From NCBI RefSeq assembly GCF_007992195.1, contig NZ_BJZU01000005.1:87941-151940 (forward strand): a stretch of 64,000 nt of DNA, read 5' to 3'. This document shows, piece after piece, positions 39,959-48,527 of this stretch. The notes beneath the pieces are model-generated. The model saw only the letters and a list, made by a program, of their open reading frames with translations, made no database searches and was not told where the DNA came from. Each line of letters begins with the position of its first letter. The first letter of the stretch is position 1. The position numbers and the translations under genes are program-made. The DNA comes from Methylobacterium oxalidis. GTDB lineage: Bacteria; Pseudomonadota; Alphaproteobacteria; Rhizobiales; Beijerinckiaceae.

Positions 39959-41380
39959 CTACTCCGCGGCCGCGGCCGTGGTCGGCGGCTCGCGCTCGAC
40001 GGTGCGGAAGTTCTCGAGCTCCGAGAGGAAGTTGCGCGCCCACCAGTCCACGTCCTCGCGCGTCATCCGCTCGGCCATCGGCTTCCACCGCTCCAGGCGC
40101 TCGCTGCGCGGCATGTAGAGCGCCGTGCGGATCGCCTCCGCAACCTCGAAATGGTCGTATGGGTTGACGAGGATCGCCTCCGGCAATTGCCGTGCCGCGC
40201 CCGCGAACTTCGAGAGGACGAGAACGCCCGGATCCTCCTCGCTCTGGGCGACCACGTACTCCTTGGCCACGAGGTTCATGCCGTCGCGCATCGGCGTCAC
40301 GAGGCCGACGCGGGCGGCCCGGTAGAGCCCGGCCAGCACGGGCCGCGGGTAGGCCTTGGTGACATACTGGATCGGCGTCCAGGCGGGCTCGCCGAGCGAG
40401 CCGTTGATCTCGCCCACCGTCTCGTTCACCTCGCGTGAGAGCTGCTCGTATTCCGGCACCTCGCTGCGGGATTTCGGGGTGATCTGGATGTAGACGACGT
40501 TGCCGCGCTGGTCGGGGTTCGAGGCGAAGAAGCGGTTCACCGCCTCCATGCGCTCGGGCACGCCCTTCGAGTAGTCGAGACGGTCGACGCCGATCAGGAG
40601 CTTGCGGGTGCGCAGGCCGGCGATCGTGTCGCGCACGGTCTTGTTCGAGGCGGCCTTCTCGGCGGCCTCCTTGAAGCCCGCGACGTCGATGCCGATCGGG
40701 AACGAGCGGATGCGGGTGCGGCGTCCGTCCACCATCAGCGAGCCGCCGCCGAGCGGGATCGCCCGCAGCGTGTCGCACAGGTTGCGGTGCAGGTTCTGCA
40801 CGTCCGGGTCGGTCTGGAGGCCGATCAGGTCGTAATCGGCGATGGCCCTCAGGAGGTCGCCGCTGGCGGGCAGCGAGTTGAACACGTCGGCCGCCGGCCA
40901 GGGGATGTGGTGGAAGTAGCCGATCGGGTTGGCGATGCCGAGGCCGCGCAGCTCCGAGGCGAGCGGCAGCAGGTGGTAATCGTGCACCCAGATGATGTCG
41001 TCGGGCTCGACCAGCTTGGCGAGCTGGCGGGCAAAGATGCGGTTGACCCGGCAGTAGCCCGCGTAGTCCGAGCGCGAGAAGGCGCCGAGCCCCAGCCGGT
41101 AATGCATGATCGGCCAGAGCGCCCGGTTGGCGAAGCCGGCGTAGTATTCCCGGTGATCCTGGGGAGAGAGGTCGACGACCGCGTACTGGACGCGGCCCCG
41201 GTCGATCAGCTTCGGCTCCTCCGAGGGCTCCTCGACGATGTTGCCGCTCCAGCCGAACCAGAGGCCCTCGTAGGCGGTGAAAGCTTCCTTCACCGCCACG
41301 GCGAGGCCGCCGGCCGCTACCGCCTTGCCGCCCTCCTCGGGTACTGCAACGCGGTTCGATACGATGACAAGGCGTGCCAC
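39959..41380 (-). CDS. otsA: Trehalose-6-phosphate synthase
   Basis: GT20 enzyme joining a nucleotide-activated glucose (UDP-glucose in the classic case) to glucose-6-phosphate to make trehalose-6-phosphate. Motifs: [12 protein letters not shown] at the start, [35 protein letters not shown] and [11 protein letters not shown]. With the GTG at 41380 the protein is 473 residues, almost the same as E. coli OtsA (474), and GGAG lies 8 bases upstream; however an ATG at 41434 has an even better GAGGA site and would add 18 Arg-rich residues. otsB is not in the window. It is the first gene of the minus-strand glucan run. Confidence 0.95.
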   Translation of the reverse strand: MARLVIVSNRVAVPEEGGKAVAAGGLAVAVKEAFTAYEGLWFGWSGNIVEEPSEEPKLIDRGRVQYAVVDLSPQDHREYYAGFANRALWPIMHYRLGLGAFSRSDYAGYCRVNRIFARQLAKLVEPDDIIWVHDYHLLPLASELRGLGIANPIGYFHHIPWPAADVFNSLPASGDLLRAIADYDLIGLQTDPDVQNLHRNLCDTLRAIPLGGGSLMVDGRRTRIRSFPIGIDVAGFKEAAEKAASNKTVRDTIAGLRTRKLLIGVDRLDYSKGVPERMEAVNRFFASNPDQRGNVVYIQITPKSRSEVPEYEQLSREVNETVGEINGSLGEPAWTPIQYVTKAYPRPVLAGLYRAARVGLVTPMRDGMNLVAKEYVVAQSEEDPGVLVLSKFAGAARQLPEAILVNPYDHFEVAEAIRTALYMPRSERLERWKPMAERMTREDVDWWARNFLSELENFRTVEREPPTTAAAAE

Positions 41381-41460
41381 GAAGCCGGCTCCGGTCCTCA
41401 GAGCGCGAGCGCGGTTGTGCCCGCGCTCGGCCATTTCGTTTCCTCGGGTGAACGCGCGGA

Positions 41461-41498
41461 AGCCAAGCGCGATCCGTTGGCGCTAGCCAAGCGCGATC
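41461..41498. repeat. 14-bp direct repeat upstream of otsA
   Basis: AGCCAAGCGCGATC occurs twice, at 41461-41474 and 41485-41498, exactly 24 bp apart. The spacing of somewhat more than two helical turns would suit a dimeric regulator binding upstream of the otsA operon, but no regulator is identified. Confidence 0.5.
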
Positions 41499-41734
41499 GG
41501 ACCGGTCGGGTCAAGATGCAGATTCGGGCCCCGCACGAAGAAAAAGGCGTGCCGTCAGGCGTCGTTGCCCGTGGACCGGCGCCCATCTTGCGCAAGGTTA
41601 ATCTCCGGAGGTCCGCTGCCGATGCGGGCGTGGGTATCAGCTTGGCCGATCCTGCGCCGCCCATGCTGAATGAAGGCTGAGCCGCGCGGGAGGGGCCTGC
41701 GCGCCGCGGGCCGCGGCGTGCGCGCGCCGCCATC

Positions 41735-41760
41735 GGAACCGGGAACGAGCGGGGTGGTTA
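41735..41760 (+). promoter_or_regulatory. Candidate EcfG (general stress) promoter
   Basis: GGAAC at 41735-41739 and GTT at 41757-41759, separated by 17 bases (16 if the -10 is read as GGTT). This is the published pattern for EcfG-type sigma factors of alphaproteobacteria (GGAAC, 16-17 bases, cGTT). It lies 43 bases before the ATG at 41803 and would drive the four-gene envelope cluster. Confidence 0.6.
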
Positions 41761-41802
41761 CTCAGCCGACATGAACCCCTCCCGAGTGCAAGGAGTAAGC
41801 CC

Positions 41803-42306
41803 ATGGCCGGCAACGCGTCTCCCAACCCATCCGGCGGCCCGAATGCGGGCTCCGGTCCGGGCGCCGCCGGCGAATCCGCCGACTGGCGCGGCCTCAAGCA
41901 CGACGTCGAGGATCTGCGCGAGACCGCCGTCGAGCGCGGGCGCGGCCTGATGGATGCCGCCCGGGCGCAGGCGCAGGACTACGCGGAGCGCCGCAAGGGC
42001 GACGCGGCCCGGTCCGTCAACGACCTCGCCCAGACGCTGCGCGACTCGAGCAAGACCTTCGACGACCGCCCGAACATCAAGGCGTTCTTCGACAGCGCCG
42101 CCGAGGGGCTGGAGCAGCTCGGCGGCTCGATCGAGTCGCGCACCTTCGCCGACTTCTACGAGGACGCCGAGGCCTTCGCGCGGCGCGCGCCGGTCGCCGT
42201 CGCGGTCGGAACCTTCGTGGCGGGGTTCATCGCCGCCCGCTTCATCAAGTCGTCGAGCCTCCCGCCGGACGGGTCCTACGGCCGTTTCGACGACCGGATC
42301 TCCTGA
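41803..42306 (+). CDS. Membrane-anchored helical protein (ElaB/YqjD-like layout)
   Basis: A 167-residue protein with a Gly/Pro/Ser-rich disordered head (1-25), a long charged helical region (about 27-125) and one hydrophobic helix near the C-terminus (APVAVAVGTFVAGFIAARFI, about 132-150). This layout resembles the ElaB/YqjD/DUF883 group of inner-membrane, ribosome- or stress-associated proteins, though I cannot be sure of true homology. A strong AAGGAG site precedes the ATG. It heads a four-gene run downstream of a candidate EcfG promoter, so general stress expression is likely. Confidence 0.75.
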   Translation: MAGNASPNPSGGPNAGSGPGAAGESADWRGLKHDVEDLRETAVERGRGLMDAARAQAQDYAERRKGDAARSVNDLAQTLRDSSKTFDDRPNIKAFFDSAAEGLEQLGGSIESRTFADFYEDAEAFARRAPVAVAVGTFVAGFIAARFIKSSSLPPDGSYGRFDDRIS

Positions 42307-42315
42307 GGTCCCACG

Positions 42316-42726
42316 ATGTCGACCGGATCCAACCCGAACGGCACGCCGACGAGCATCCAGAGCCTCGTCGGCGATGCCCTGCGCGAGACGAACGAGCTCG
42401 CGCGCAAGGAGATCGCGCTGTTCCGCGCGGAGATGGCGAGCAACGTGCGCTCGCTGTTCATCGGGGTCGCCTGCCTGATGGGCGCGGCGGTGTTCGCCGT
42501 CGTCGCGCTGCTCGTTCTCATCGACGCCTTCGTGAAGTGGCTCGCCACGATCGTGGGTTCCGAGTGGCTGTCGGCGCTGATCGTCGGCGGCGTTCTCCTG
42601 GTGATCGCGGTGGGGCTCGCGCTCTGGGGCCGGAGCGCGATGTCGCTCTCGACCCTCGCGCCGACCCGCACCACGCGCCAGGTCCGCCAGGACGCCCGCG
42701 CCCTGTCTGAGAGGGTCTCCGGATGA
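42316..42726 (+). CDS. Phage-holin-family / YqjE-like membrane protein
   Basis: A 136-residue protein with the pattern of the 'phage holin family' (DUF1469/YqjE): an amphipathic start (SLVGDALRETNELARKEIALFRAEM, about 17-41) then two transmembrane hairpin helices (about 47-75 and 85-108). In enterobacteria the equivalent yqjE stands between yqjD and yqjK, matching the gene order here. Despite the family name there is no phage context. It starts 9 bases after the previous gene and overlaps the next by four bases (ATGA). Confidence 0.85.
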   Translation: MSTGSNPNGTPTSIQSLVGDALRETNELARKEIALFRAEMASNVRSLFIGVACLMGAAVFAVVALLVLIDAFVKWLATIVGSEWLSALIVGGVLLVIAVGLALWGRSAMSLSTLAPTRTTRQVRQDARALSERVSG

Positions 42727-43112
42727 GTTCGATGAACGAGCTGGAGCGCGAGATCGAGGAGAGCCGGGCGCGCCTCGACACCACGATCGACCGCATCCAG
42801 AACCGCCTCTCGCCGGCGAGCCTCGTCGACGAGATGCTGGGCAGCGCCCGCCGCACCCCGCTGAACGGCGTCTACGAGGGCGCCCTCGACGCGGTCCGCC
42901 GCAACCCCGTGCCGGTGATGCTGATCGCGGCCGGGATCGGCTGGCTGCTGTTCCGGATGCAGGACGACGCGAGCCGGAGCGCGCGCCTGCGCCGGGCGCG
43001 GCGCTCCGCCGACCGGGTGCCCGTGCTGAACACCGGCGCGGCGCGCGTCTACGACCCGGACCTGCCCGCCGGCCGGCCCGCCCGGGAACTCGCCGAGGAA
43101 ACCCAGATCTGA
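42723..43112 (+). CDS. DUF3618 domain protein
   Basis: A 129-residue protein starting MSSMNELEREIEESRARLDTT, the hallmark of DUF3618: a charged N-terminal helix with ELEREIE and TIDRIQNRLSP, followed by one transmembrane helix (about residues 61-77, VPVMLIAAGIGWLLF) and a basic tail. Function unknown; usually found with holin-family and DUF883-like genes, as here. It overlaps the preceding stop by four bases, so it is translationally coupled. Confidence 0.87.
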   Translation: MSSMNELEREIEESRARLDTTIDRIQNRLSPASLVDEMLGSARRTPLNGVYEGALDAVRRNPVPVMLIAAGIGWLLFRMQDDASRSARLRRARRSADRVPVLNTGAARVYDPDLPAGRPARELAEETQI

Positions 43113-43173
43113 CGGCGCCGAGACATCGTCCCACCGGACGCCGGCGCCAGGAGCGAGATGATAGGAGTACCCC

Positions 43174-44058
43174 ATGAGTGACACCGGCAAGCCGCAGCAG
43201 AGCGGCCGCACCCTCCCCGAGGACATCGCCGCGGGAGCCGGGCTGCCGAGCGGCGGCGCGCCCGACCGCAGCCTGCACGGTGGCGGCTCGAGCCCGGGCT
43301 CGGCCGGCAGCCTCGACCCGCACGCGCAGGCGCAGGATTTCAGCCTGCGGCCCGATCCGGCCGGCGAGCGGGACCCCCTCGCCTCCGTGCGGACCGATCC
43401 CCACGCCAAGCCCGAAGGGTTCGGGTTCCGGCCCGACCCGGCCGGCAGCCGCGACCCCGGCGGCACCGCCGGCATGCACCGGCAGGAGGTGCACGGGGCT
43501 TCGGGCGGCGGCGCTGGCGGCTCCCAGGGCGGCTCCCAGGGCGGCGCGAGCCAGGCGGCGGGCCGCGTGGCCGACCGTGCGTCCGACCTTGCCGGTCAGG
43601 CTCGCGACCGTGTCCGCGGCGCTGCCGACGACGTGCGCGAGCGCGCCTCGGACGTCTACGGCGATGCCCGCGCCTGGGTCTCCGACATGCAGCGCGACCA
43701 GCGCCGGCGGGTGGAGGATCTGGCGGCCCGCGGCCAGGAACGGCTGCGCAGCCACCGCACCACCGCGGAGAACTTCGTGCAGGAGAACCCGCTCCTCGTC
43801 GGCGTCGTGGGGCTGGCGGCCGGGCTCCTGCTCGGCGCACTGCTGCCGCGCACCCGCAGCGAGGACCGCAACCTCGGCCCCTACGCGGACGAGCTGCGCG
43901 GCCAGGGCCTGCGCTACGCCCGCGACTTCGCCGACCGGGGCCGCGAGTTCGTGGAGACCGCCCTCGACCCGGACCATCTCAACGCCGCCGCCCAGCGTGC
44001 CGGCGCCGAGCCCGGCCCGGCCTACCAGGGCGAGGAACGGGCCGCCCACCGGCTCTGA
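43174..44058 (+). CDS. Repeat-containing membrane protein with DUF883-like C-terminus
   Basis: A 294-residue protein. Residues 1-110 are disordered and Gly/Pro/Asp-rich and hold two copies of a 21-residue element (48-68 and 75-95, each starting DPHA and ending RDP). A helical stretch follows (about 125-195, with repeated RVADRASDLAGQARDRV and RERASDVYGDARAW patterns, similar to late-embryogenesis/apolipoprotein-like helices), then one transmembrane helix (about 206-226, PLLVGVVGLAAGLLLGALLP) and an acidic tail. A TAGGAG site precedes the ATG. Last gene of the stress cluster; it may tether a hydrophilic domain to the membrane. Confidence 0.8.
   Translation: MSDTGKPQQSGRTLPEDIAAGAGLPSGGAPDRSLHGGGSSPGSAGSLDPHAQAQDFSLRPDPAGERDPLASVRTDPHAKPEGFGFRPDPAGSRDPGGTAGMHRQEVHGASGGGAGGSQGGSQGGASQAAGRVADRASDLAGQARDRVRGAADDVRERASDVYGDARAWVSDMQRDQRRRVEDLAARGQERLRSHRTTAENFVQENPLLVGVVGLAAGLLLGALLPRTRSEDRNLGPYADELRGQGLRYARDFADRGREFVETALDPDHLNAAAQRAGAEPGPAYQGEERAAHRL
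43315..43458 (+). repeat. Two in-frame 63-bp repeats inside the envelope-stress gene
   Basis: The coding sequence contains two copies of a 21-residue element (protein residues 48-68 and 75-95), 81 bp apart and keeping the frame. Shared residues are DPHA near the start, FxxRPDPAG in the middle and RDP at the end, so this is an internal duplication of a disordered segment. Confidence 0.7.
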
Positions 44059-44193
44059 GGCGGGCTCCTCCGGACACGTGATGCGGGGCGGCGCCGGGCG
44101 CCGCCCCTCGTCGTTCGGGCGTGCCGTGCCCGGCGGCGATCGTGTAAGGTCCGGCCTCGAACCCACCCCGTGGCGCGAGACCGCTGCGCTTCC

Positions 44194-44955
44194 ATGCCCG
44201 ACCCGGACCCAGCCGGCGACCCCGCGCTCCGCATCTTGCCCTGCGGCGACACGGCGCTGACGGTCGAGCTCGGCGAGACGATCGATCCGAGGCTCAACGC
44301 CCGCGTCCTGGCGCTGGAGGCGCGAGTGCTCGCGGCGAGACTGCCCGGTCTCGTCGAGACGGTGCCCACCTACCGCTCGCTCACGCTCCACATCGACCCG
44401 CTCGTCACCGATCCGGCCCGCGTCGCGTCCGCGGTGCGCGAACTCGCGCGCGGCGCGCTGTCACCGCCCGCCCGGCGCCGGCTCTGGCGCGTGCCGGTGG
44501 TCTACGGCGGCGCGTTCGGGATCGATCTCGACGCCGTGGCCGAGCGGCACGGCCTGACGCCCGCGAAGATCGTCGAGCATCACGCCTCCCCTGAGTATCG
44601 TGTGGTGATGCTCGGATTCCTTCCCGGCTACGCCTATCTCTCCGGTCTGGACCCGAGGCTCGCCCTGTCGCGGCGTCCGAGCCCGCGGCCCGTCACGCCC
44701 GCCGGCACGATCTCGATCGGCGGCGCGCAGGCCCTGATCGCCAGCATCGCGGCGCCGAGCGGCTGGCATCTCCTCGGCCGGACGCCGGTGCGCAGCTTCG
44801 CGCCGGGCCGCGACCCGGTCTTCCTGTTCGCCCCCGGCGACGCGATCCGCTTCGTGCCGACCGACCCGGCGCGCTTCGACGCCCTCGACCGGGCCGCCGC
44901 GGCGGGCGAGCCGGTGGCCGAGCGCGTCGAGGCCGATGCGGCGGAGGTGCCGTGA
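44194..44955 (+). CDS. pxpB: 5-oxoprolinase subunit PxpB (KipI / allophanate-hydrolase subunit 1 family)
   Basis: With PxpA and PxpC it forms the ATP-dependent 5-oxoprolinase that opens pyroglutamate to glutamate. The 253-residue protein begins PALRILPCGDTALTVELG and has the family blocks LPGLVETVPTYRSLTLHID, VMLGFLPGYAYLSGLD, TPAGTISIGGAQ and the final GWHLLGRTPVRSF ... GDAIRFVP. I use the ATG at 44194; a GTG at 44170 would add eight residues. The next gene starts at a GTG overlapping the stop (GTGA). Confidence 0.93.
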   Translation: MPDPDPAGDPALRILPCGDTALTVELGETIDPRLNARVLALEARVLAARLPGLVETVPTYRSLTLHIDPLVTDPARVASAVRELARGALSPPARRRLWRVPVVYGGAFGIDLDAVAERHGLTPAKIVEHHASPEYRVVMLGFLPGYAYLSGLDPRLALSRRPSPRPVTPAGTISIGGAQALIASIAAPSGWHLLGRTPVRSFAPGRDPVFLFAPGDAIRFVPTDPARFDALDRAAAAGEPVAERVEADAAEVP

Positions 44956-45968
44956 GCGGGGCGCATCTCCTGGTGCTCGCGTGCGGGGCCGCCACCGGCC
45001 TGCAGGACGGCGGGCGCAGCGGCTATCAGCGTCAGGGCCTGTCGGGCTCGGGCGCCATGGACCGCCTCGCCCTGGCGGCCGCGAACGCCCTCGTCGGCAA
45101 TCCGCCCGAGACTGTCGCCGTCGAGCTTGCGCTCGCCGGTGCCCGTCTACGGGCGGTGGGCGGTGTCGTGCGCCTCGCCCTCGCGGGGGCGCCCTTCGCC
45201 CTCAGCCTCGACGGGGAGGCGGTGGGCGACCACCGCTCGTTCTGCCTGCGCGAGGGCGCGACGCTCGCCCTCGCCCCGCCGCGCCGGGGCGTCTTCGCCT
45301 ACCTCGCCGTGGCGGGCGGCATCCCGGTGCCGGAGCGCCTCGGCAGCCGGGCGCTCCATCTCCGCGCCGGGCTCGGCGGCGTCGATGGGCGGCTCCTGCG
45401 CGCGGGCGACCGCCTGCCGGTGGGAGCCCCGGCGGGTGCCGGAGCGGACCGGACGATCGACCCCCTCCCCCTCGATTCCGAGGCGCCGGTGCGCGTGGTG
45501 CCGGGGCCCCAGGCCGATCACTTTCCGGACGCGGCGGTCGCGGCCTTCCTCTCCGCGACCTACGCCGTCTCGAACCGCGCCGACCGCATGGGCTATCAGC
45601 TCGACGGGCCGGCCGTCGCTCACGGGGAGCGCGGCTTCAACATCGTCTCCGACGCCACCGTCGCGGGCTCGATCCAGGTGCCCGGCAGCGGCCTCCCGAT
45701 CGTGCTGATGGCCGACCGGCAGACCACGGGCGGCTACCCCAAGATCGCGACCGTGATCTCGGCGGACCTCCGCCGCGTGGCCCAGCGCCGCCCCGGCGAG
45801 CCCCTGCGCTTCGAGGCCGTGAGCGTGGAGCGGGCGGTCGCTCTCGCCCGCGAGGCCGCCGCCGTTCGGGCCGCCCTGCCCGTCCGGCTGAGGGCCGTGA
45901 TCTCGCGCGAGGAGCGGCTGATGGCGGCCAACCTCGCGGGCAACGCGGTCGACGCGCTCGCGCCCTGA
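44952..45968 (+). CDS. pxpC: 5-oxoprolinase subunit PxpC (biotin-dependent carboxyltransferase family)
   Basis: The 338-residue partner of PxpB, with family blocks GLQDGGRSGYQRQGLSGSGAMD near the N-terminus, VAGGIPVPERLGSRALHLRAG, RVVPGPQADHF and the C-terminal GSIQVPGSGLPIVLMADRQTTGGYPKIATVI. It overlaps pxpB by four bases, so they are coupled. The third subunit gene, pxpA, is not adjacent but lies about 12 kb downstream on the other strand. Confidence 0.94.
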   Translation: MSGAHLLVLACGAATGLQDGGRSGYQRQGLSGSGAMDRLALAAANALVGNPPETVAVELALAGARLRAVGGVVRLALAGAPFALSLDGEAVGDHRSFCLREGATLALAPPRRGVFAYLAVAGGIPVPERLGSRALHLRAGLGGVDGRLLRAGDRLPVGAPAGAGADRTIDPLPLDSEAPVRVVPGPQADHFPDAAVAAFLSATYAVSNRADRMGYQLDGPAVAHGERGFNIVSDATVAGSIQVPGSGLPIVLMADRQTTGGYPKIATVISADLRRVAQRRPGEPLRFEAVSVERAVALAREAAAVRAALPVRLRAVISREERLMAANLAGNAVDALAP

Positions 45969-46018
45969 GCCCGCCGGCAAAGCTTGCGTCGAATCCGCCC
46001 GAACCGCGTTGTCGCTGT

Positions 46019-47107
46019 ATGAGCGACATCACCAGCGACGGGACGCCCCGCCTCGGCTTCTGCTGCAAGTTCATCCCGGACGAGCCGCCGGGCACCCACA
46101 AGACCCTGAAGGCCGCCAAGGACGCGGCTCTCGCCATGAACGTCACCAGCGTGACCATGGCCTATCTCCAGCGCCAGGCCCCCGCCGAAGCGCGGGCAAA
46201 GCTCGGCGAGATCGTCTCCCACAACCTCGCCGCCCTGGAGCGCCAGGTGGCCTGGGTCGGGGCGCGGCCGCCCCTGGAGCGGCTCCTGCGCATGGCGAGC
46301 TCGATCCTGCCCGGCTACACCCACCCGGCCGTGAAGCCGCTCTACGCGGAGGCCGAGCTGCGCCGGACGGTCGAGACCGGGCTCGCCGCCATCGGCGAGC
46401 AGGCACGGGCGCTCGGCGTGCGCCTCAGCCTGCATCCGGGGCCGTTCTGCATCCTCGCCTCGCGCAACGAGGCGGCCCTGCGCAACGGCATCGAGGAGCT
46501 GGAGTACCACGCCGAGATCATGGACATGATGGGCTACGGCACGGGGTGGCACCCGCACGGGGCCCACATCAACATCCATGTCGGCGCGCGCGACCCCGGC
46601 ACCGAGGGCTGGCGGGCGACCCTGCCGAAGGTCTGCCGCATCGCGCGCGACCTCGTCACGGTGGAGAACGACGAATCCTCCTTCGGCCTCGACGCGGTGC
46701 TCGGCCTCTCCGACCTCGTGCCCGTCGTCCTCGACATCCATCACCACTGGGTGGAGAGCGGTGGGGAGTACATCGAGCCGGACGACCCGCGAATCGCGCG
46801 GGTGCGGGAGTCCTGGCGCGGCGTGCGCCCGGTCTCCCACATCAGCGTCTCGCGGGAGACGCTGCTGCCGGACCACGACCCCGACCGCCTGCCCGACTTC
46901 GCCGCCCTGCGCGCGGCCGGCCATTCCTGGCGCGACCTCGCCGCCCATTCCGACCTGATGTGGAACCGGGCGCTGAACGCCCTCGTGGCGCGCCACCTCG
47001 CCTGGACGGATTTCGAGATCGAGGCGAAGTCGAAGAACCTCGCCTCGGTGGGCATCGCGGAGCAGATTTCCGGCACCCTGGCGCCGCTCGCCGTCGCGGC
47101 CGAGTGA
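46019..47107 (+). CDS. uvsE: UV damage endonuclease (UvsE/UVDE family)
   Basis: Nicks DNA 5' to UV photoproducts in an alternative excision repair route. The 362-residue TIM-barrel protein shows family blocks RLGFCCKF at the start, VRLSLHPGPF, GAHINIHVG, LVTVENDESSFGLD and PVVLDIHHHW, supplying the metal ligands (His, Glu, Asp) of the AP-endonuclease-like site. The ATG at 46019 is used; no clear Shine-Dalgarno sequence is visible. It follows pxpC by 50 bases. The match is clear by motif, although the protein is somewhat longer at the C-terminus than the thermophile enzyme. Confidence 0.88.
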   Translation: MSDITSDGTPRLGFCCKFIPDEPPGTHKTLKAAKDAALAMNVTSVTMAYLQRQAPAEARAKLGEIVSHNLAALERQVAWVGARPPLERLLRMASSILPGYTHPAVKPLYAEAELRRTVETGLAAIGEQARALGVRLSLHPGPFCILASRNEAALRNGIEELEYHAEIMDMMGYGTGWHPHGAHINIHVGARDPGTEGWRATLPKVCRIARDLVTVENDESSFGLDAVLGLSDLVPVVLDIHHHWVESGGEYIEPDDPRIARVRESWRGVRPVSHISVSRETLLPDHDPDRLPDFAALRAAGHSWRDLAAHSDLMWNRALNALVARHLAWTDFEIEAKSKNLASVGIAEQISGTLAPLAVAAE

Positions 47108-47150
47108 GCGCGGCTCGACGGGGTGGCGCCGAGCCGCTATCGCGGAGCCC

Positions 47151-47702
47151 ATGAAGACCGCCGATTGCGACATTCTCATCGTCCCGGGCCTCGCCGGCTC
47201 CGAGGAGGAGCACTGGCAGGCGCGATGGGCGAGCCGCCTGCCCACCGCCCGCATCGTCGAGCAGGCGGATTGGCACAACCCGGAGCCCGAGGCGTGGCGG
47301 GGTGAGATCCGCGCCGCGGTCGAGGCGGCGACCCGGCCGGTCATCCTGATCGCCCACAGCCTCGGCGTCGTCGCGAGCGTCGGCGCCGCTCCCGCCCTGC
47401 CCGCGGGCGTCGTCCGCGGCGCGCTCCTCGTCGCCCCGCCGGACGTCGAGCGGACGCCGGACCTGCCCGAGAGCGTGCGCGCCTTCGCGCCGATCCCGCG
47501 CGAGCCCCTGCCCTTCCCCGCCCTCGTGGTGGCGAGCCGCAACGACCCATACTGCACCTTCGAGCGGGCCGAGGATTTCGCCTATGCCTGGGGGGCCGTC
47601 ACGGTCGATGCGGGCGAGTCCGGCCACATCAACGTGGCGAGCGGGCACGGGCCCTGGCCAGAGGGATTGATGCGGCTCGCCGGCTTCCTGAAGAACCTCT
47701 GA
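47151..47702 (+). CDS. RBBP9/YdeN family serine hydrolase
   Basis: A 183-residue small alpha/beta hydrolase. It has the family start DILIVPGLAGSEEEHWQ, the nucleophile motif AHSLG (VILIAHSLGVVAS), the acid in SRNDPYC and the histidine in SGHINVASGHGPWPEG, so the Ser-Asp-His triad is complete. Bacterial members hydrolyse model esters, but natural substrates are unknown. No signal peptide. It lies 43 bases after uvsE on the same strand. Confidence 0.9.
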   Translation: MKTADCDILIVPGLAGSEEEHWQARWASRLPTARIVEQADWHNPEPEAWRGEIRAAVEAATRPVILIAHSLGVVASVGAAPALPAGVVRGALLVAPPDVERTPDLPESVRAFAPIPREPLPFPALVVASRNDPYCTFERAEDFAYAWGAVTVDAGESGHINVASGHGPWPEGLMRLAGFLKNL

Positions 47703-47784
47703 TCAGGCAGTGCGGACGTCCGAAATCCCGGGCCGAACCAGCACCATGACAGGTCAATCGTCCCGCTATCCCCGGGAATGATCG

Positions 47785-47810
47785 GGAACTGATCCAGGTT
47801 AAACTGGTTT
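47785..47810 (+). promoter_or_regulatory. Candidate EcfG (general stress) promoter
   Basis: GGAAC at 47785-47789 and GTTT at 47807-47810, with a 17-base spacer, the same arrangement as at 41735. It lies 71 bases upstream of the ATG of the secreted protein at 47882, a suitable distance for a promoter. Confidence 0.6.
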
Positions 47811-47881
47811 CATTCGCGAAATCGGGCCGCGGCGACGCGTTGCCGGCCTCGATCATCCTTGCCGATGTTACGGAGATGGGA

Positions 47882-48388
47882 ATGACCAGCGGACGGATTC
47901 TTGCCGGCCTCGCGCTCGCGTGCCTCGCCACCCCGGTGCTCGCCGGCCCCTGCACCGACCAGATCGCCGCCGTGGCGAAGCAGCTCGAGAGCAGCCCGGC
48001 TGCCGGGGCGGCCGTGACGGGGTCGGTATCGGGCAGCGTCGCCGAGACGAAGGCCGATGCCAGCACCTCGCGCGACAAGACCGCCGCCACCGAGAGCGCG
48101 CCGAGCCTCAACAAGGACGGCAGGACGGGCGGCGTCGGCGGCAACGACGAGCTCAACGCGGCCTCGGCCAACCGCGCCACCTCGGCGGCGGACGTGCGCC
48201 GCCAGCAGGAGGGCAAGCCGACCGCCGCCGCGAATCCGGGCGAGGCCGGCACCGGGGACAGCGGCGGGAGCCGGGCCAAGAACCTCCTCGCCGAGGCGCG
48301 CGCGCTGGACGCCAAGGGCGACGAGTCCTGCAAGGGCAAGCTCGCCGAGGCCAAGGACGCGATGGGCCTGAGCCGGACCTACCGCTGA
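47882..48388 (+). CDS. Small secreted low-complexity protein
   Basis: A 168-residue exported protein: signal peptide MTSGRILAGLALACLATPVLAG (cleavage near residue 21), then a hydrophilic Ala/Ser/Thr/Asp-rich region without recognised domain, and two cysteines, one just after the signal peptide (PCTDQIAAVAKQLE) and one near the end (DESCKGKLAEAKDAMGL), which could form a disulfide between two terminal helices. The ATG at 47882 has GGAG six bases upstream, better than the ATG at 47876. A candidate EcfG promoter precedes it and a terminator follows. Function unknown. Confidence 0.78.
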   Translation: MTSGRILAGLALACLATPVLAGPCTDQIAAVAKQLESSPAAGAAVTGSVSGSVAETKADASTSRDKTAATESAPSLNKDGRTGGVGGNDELNAASANRATSAADVRRQQEGKPTAAANPGEAGTGDSGGSRAKNLLAEARALDAKGDESCKGKLAEAKDAMGLSRTYR

Positions 48389-48417
48389 GGCCGCGGGCAG
48401 CCGCAAGCACGGACGGA

Positions 48418-48450
48418 AGGCCCCGCTTCCCGGCGGGGCCTCTCCATTTT
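48418..48450 (+). terminator. Rho-independent terminator
   Basis: A perfect 9-bp stem (AGGCCCCGC / GCGGGGCCT) with a 6-base loop is followed by CTCCATTTT. It lies 30 bases after the stop of the secreted protein gene. The T run is interrupted, but stem strength and position make a terminator likely. Confidence 0.75.
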
Positions 48451-48527
48451 AGGAGCATCTTAACGGCTCGTTTACCCTCGTGGCGCTCGATGGGGCCGGC
48501 CGAACCGGCCGCGCAGAGCGAGGGATC

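Larger units (their letters stand above)
41381..41802. promoter_or_regulatory. Divergent control region between otsA and the envelope-stress genes
   Basis: About 420 bases with no convincing gene. It should hold the otsA promoter on the minus strand, whose position I could not fix, and the EcfG-type promoter at 41735-41760 for the plus side. It also contains a 14-bp direct repeat at 41461-41498. Short frames here have Arg/Ser-rich translations typical of non-coding GC-rich DNA. Confidence 0.55.

Noticed and set aside
41398..41733. A 111-codon open frame on the minus strand between otsA and the envelope cluster
   Set aside because: Low-complexity Arg/Ser/Ala-rich translation with no domain or good start; it overlaps the control region and a promoter motif.
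42316..42726. Holin-family gene as a sign of a prophage
   Set aside because: No integrase, terminase, capsid or lysis genes are near, and the neighbours are DUF3618 and helical envelope proteins, matching the chromosomal yqjE context.
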